Positions 62,520 through 64,000 of a stretch of DNA of 64,000 nt are shown here, in pieces. The stretch is from Catonia carolina. Its lineage: Eukaryota > Arthropoda > Insecta > Hemiptera > Achilidae. The notes beneath the pieces were generated by a model. It did no database searches and was not told the DNA's origin. It saw only the letters and a program-made list of their open reading frames with translations. Within the stretch, counting starts at the first letter, position 1. Every line of letters starts with the position of its first letter. The DNA lies in NCBI GenBank assembly GCA_035578175.1, contig JAQMRL010000008.1:91810541-91874540 (forward strand). The letters are read 5' to 3'. A program made the position numbers and the translations under genes.

Positions 62520-62714
62520 TACAGGTTGGTCGATGAAATCTTAAGATTCCAAATATCTGCCCTATCAGTTTTGCAGGTTTTACTCCAAAATGAATAGCAT
62601 TGATGGGTCCTTCTATAAACCACTTCTTTGGCTTCACGGGATCATGAAATATGAAGATAGGTTGAAATCTCGGTATCAAAAATTGAATCCCATTGTAAAC
62701 TTTCTCAATTTGTA
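62520..62714 (-). CDS. Candidate internal exon of an unknown gene
   Basis: A 195-bp segment on the minus strand is open throughout. It is preceded by a good acceptor (pyrimidine-rich, CTGTCTGTAG) and followed by a perfect donor (GTAAGTTTTT). The product (QIEKVYNGIQFLIPRFQPIF, then WFIEGPINAIHFGVKPAKLI and ILRFHRPTC) reads like real protein, not transposon or random sequence, but I do not recognise the family. It starts with two bases of a split codon and ends with one base of the next. No companion exon was found in the remaining window. It could also be a pseudogene fragment. Confidence 0.45.
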
Positions 62715-63159
62715 CTACAGACAGAACGCAAAAATGACTCATTCATATGTTGGCAATTTGGAAGCTAAAACTAAAACAACATTCAGTATTATCGGTTAAA
62801 ATAATCTAAACACGATTCGTATGAATAAGGAAAGACTGTCCTCTCAGGTAGAGGAGTAAGATGTCACTGGAATGCAGACGAGATAGTTGTATCCACCCCT
62901 CTCCTAATAAACTATAACACTCCCTTCCAGTTACTAACCCCCTAACAATAGAAGATTTCTATGATTGCTACAGGTTGCCTAAAAAAATTTGTTATTTTCT
63001 TAGAATACACACATCAAATTGGCGGATTCAATTAAATAATATTTGAAAATTATTTTTGAGTACTAAGGTCAGTTTAATATTAAAGTGCAGTAGTTTATCT
63101 GAACCTTGTTTACTTTAAGGCAAAAGTCAGTCATAACCAAAAAATAAAAAATAAAGCAA

Positions 63160-63352
63160 GGCTTAGGCAGTGGTTTAGCACATTAGATTACGCTGAATTA
63201 AAAATTAGAAGTCTTTTGATTCAAATCTTTGTAGGATCTCAAAAATGTTAACTTGTAAAAAAACATTCGTAGCTGTTTCATATTCCCATTTTGTCAACAT
63301 TCATCATCTGTATTAGCAAGTATTGTGCAAACATCATTTGAATTACTTTTTT
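63160..63352 (+). mobile_element. tRNA-derived SINE, old copy (SINE-E)
   Basis: An A-box-like 'cagtggtttagcacatta', a B-box-like TGATTCAAATCTTTG and a tail resembling SINE-A and SINE-B ('tcatctgtattagcaagta', 'ttgtgcaaacatcattt'). Diverged. Confidence 0.55.
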
Positions 63353-63454
63353 CATAAAATTGCATTTTTATGCATTTGTATCGGAGTAAAGTATCTTTAA
63401 TTTGGGGTTAAATATTTACTTCCAAATAAACTCTGGTGGTTCAAGAATGAATAA

Positions 63455-63466
63455 CACACACACACG

Positions 63467-63512
<46 letters not shown>
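63455..63512. repeat. (CA)n/(CG)n microsatellite
   Basis: A run of CA dinucleotides with a few CG/GC substitutions, about 58 bp. Confidence 0.95.
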
Positions 63513-63514
<2 letters not shown>

Positions 63515-63654
63515 GACGAACATACCTCCAAAAATCACATTTTATGAAGCGTAAAATGTTAAGTATGTTACACAGAAGCTGAGTACACTAGGCACATTTT
63601 TGTACATAATTTCTTTACGCTCATTTTAGGAGTCAAAAGTTTGGTCATTAGCAA

Positions 63655-63765
63655 CTATAAATGAAAATGAGTGATGAAAAAGTACCAGATCAGAGCGGGA
63701 GTCGATTCCGTTACCCCTGGCTTGGAAGCCAGTTGCGCTGACCGCTACACAAAGAAATAAGAGCC
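63655..63765 (-). mobile_element. SINE-B head fragment
   Basis: On the minus strand the tRNA-like part with 'gtagcggtcagcgcaactgg' and a B-box-like region (GGAATCGACTCCCG) is present. The tail is replaced. Confidence 0.7.
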
Positions 63766-63949
63766 GGTCTTCATTTTCTAGTAAACAGTGCATCTAGAGC
63801 CGTACAAAATAAATCATTTACCACTCAATTAAGAGAAAATCGCAAAGAAAATAGTAAAACAATCAATGTTACTGCTCTTCGTAAAGAAAAAATGCACAAA
63901 ATGGTAGATAAGATTTTAAAAATTTAGTTATGGTAATATTTTCCATATG

Positions 63950-64000
63950 GTTACAAAAAATAGTTCTGTTTTTATCACATGGTCAGCCAATTAGACGACT
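63950..64000 (+). repeat. R380 repeat, cut by the window end
   Basis: Contains 'aatagttctgtttttatcac' and 'atggtcagccaattagac', which belong to the left third of R380. It continues past the right edge. Confidence 0.75.

Overview
The window is AT-rich nuclear DNA from an insect, most likely a hemipteran (possibly a planthopper or leafhopper relative; low confidence, inferred from repeat style and not from a species marker). The evidence is spliced genes with GT/AG introns, insect-type Tc1/mariner, hAT, piggyBac-like and PIF/Harbinger transposons, Jockey- and CR1/L2-like LINEs, tRNA-derived SINEs and many microsatellites. There is no prokaryotic gene organisation.

Two host genes dominate. UTP20 (minus strand, five 5' exons between 2977 and 20463, running off the left edge) and UTP18 (plus strand, nine exons, 21372-39887, complete at 508 residues) stand head to head, with start codons 908 bp apart. 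Both encode proteins of the nucleolar small-subunit (SSU) processome, which assembles 40S ribosomal subunits, so the pair may share a bidirectional promoter. A perfect CRE-like octamer lies at 21207-21214. A third possible host exon of unknown identity lies at 62520-62714 on the minus strand.

Nearly everything else is transposon sequence, much of it in introns. 1-2900: a hAT-like candidate and two opposed mariner fragments. 3300-9020: a LINE scrap cut by a MITE, a nearly full-length LINE with an SGNH-esterase ORF1, and a foldback element. 10.3-19.7 kb (UTP20 introns): SINEs, two internally deleted Tc1/mariner-type elements, a LINE 3' end with target duplication, and a cluster of a roughly 0.93-kb non-coding family called R1 here. 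21.5-39.9 kb (UTP18 introns): a second copy of the SGNH LINE, a 60-bp minisatellite, a deleted hAT with 8-bp target duplication, several transposase remnants, an inverted pair of a roughly 385-bp family called R380 here, and two long hairpins, one with flawless 107-bp arms.

40.3-46.4 kb is a three-element nest: a piggyBac-like MITE (TTAA ends) has received a deleted PIF/Harbinger element and a 4.45-kb Ty3/gypsy retrotransposon whose LTRs differ at one base but whose coding region is broken. 48.5-50.6 kb is a LINE scrap split by a Tc1 element. 51-64 kb holds clustered R380 copies, SINEs, LINE scraps, an 840-bp palindromic MITE, a GC-rich island, a solo LTR and a Helitron end.

R1 and R380, each present in many copies, are the best candidates for repeats not yet described. 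Everything here is read by eye; identities are approximate unless stated as exact.
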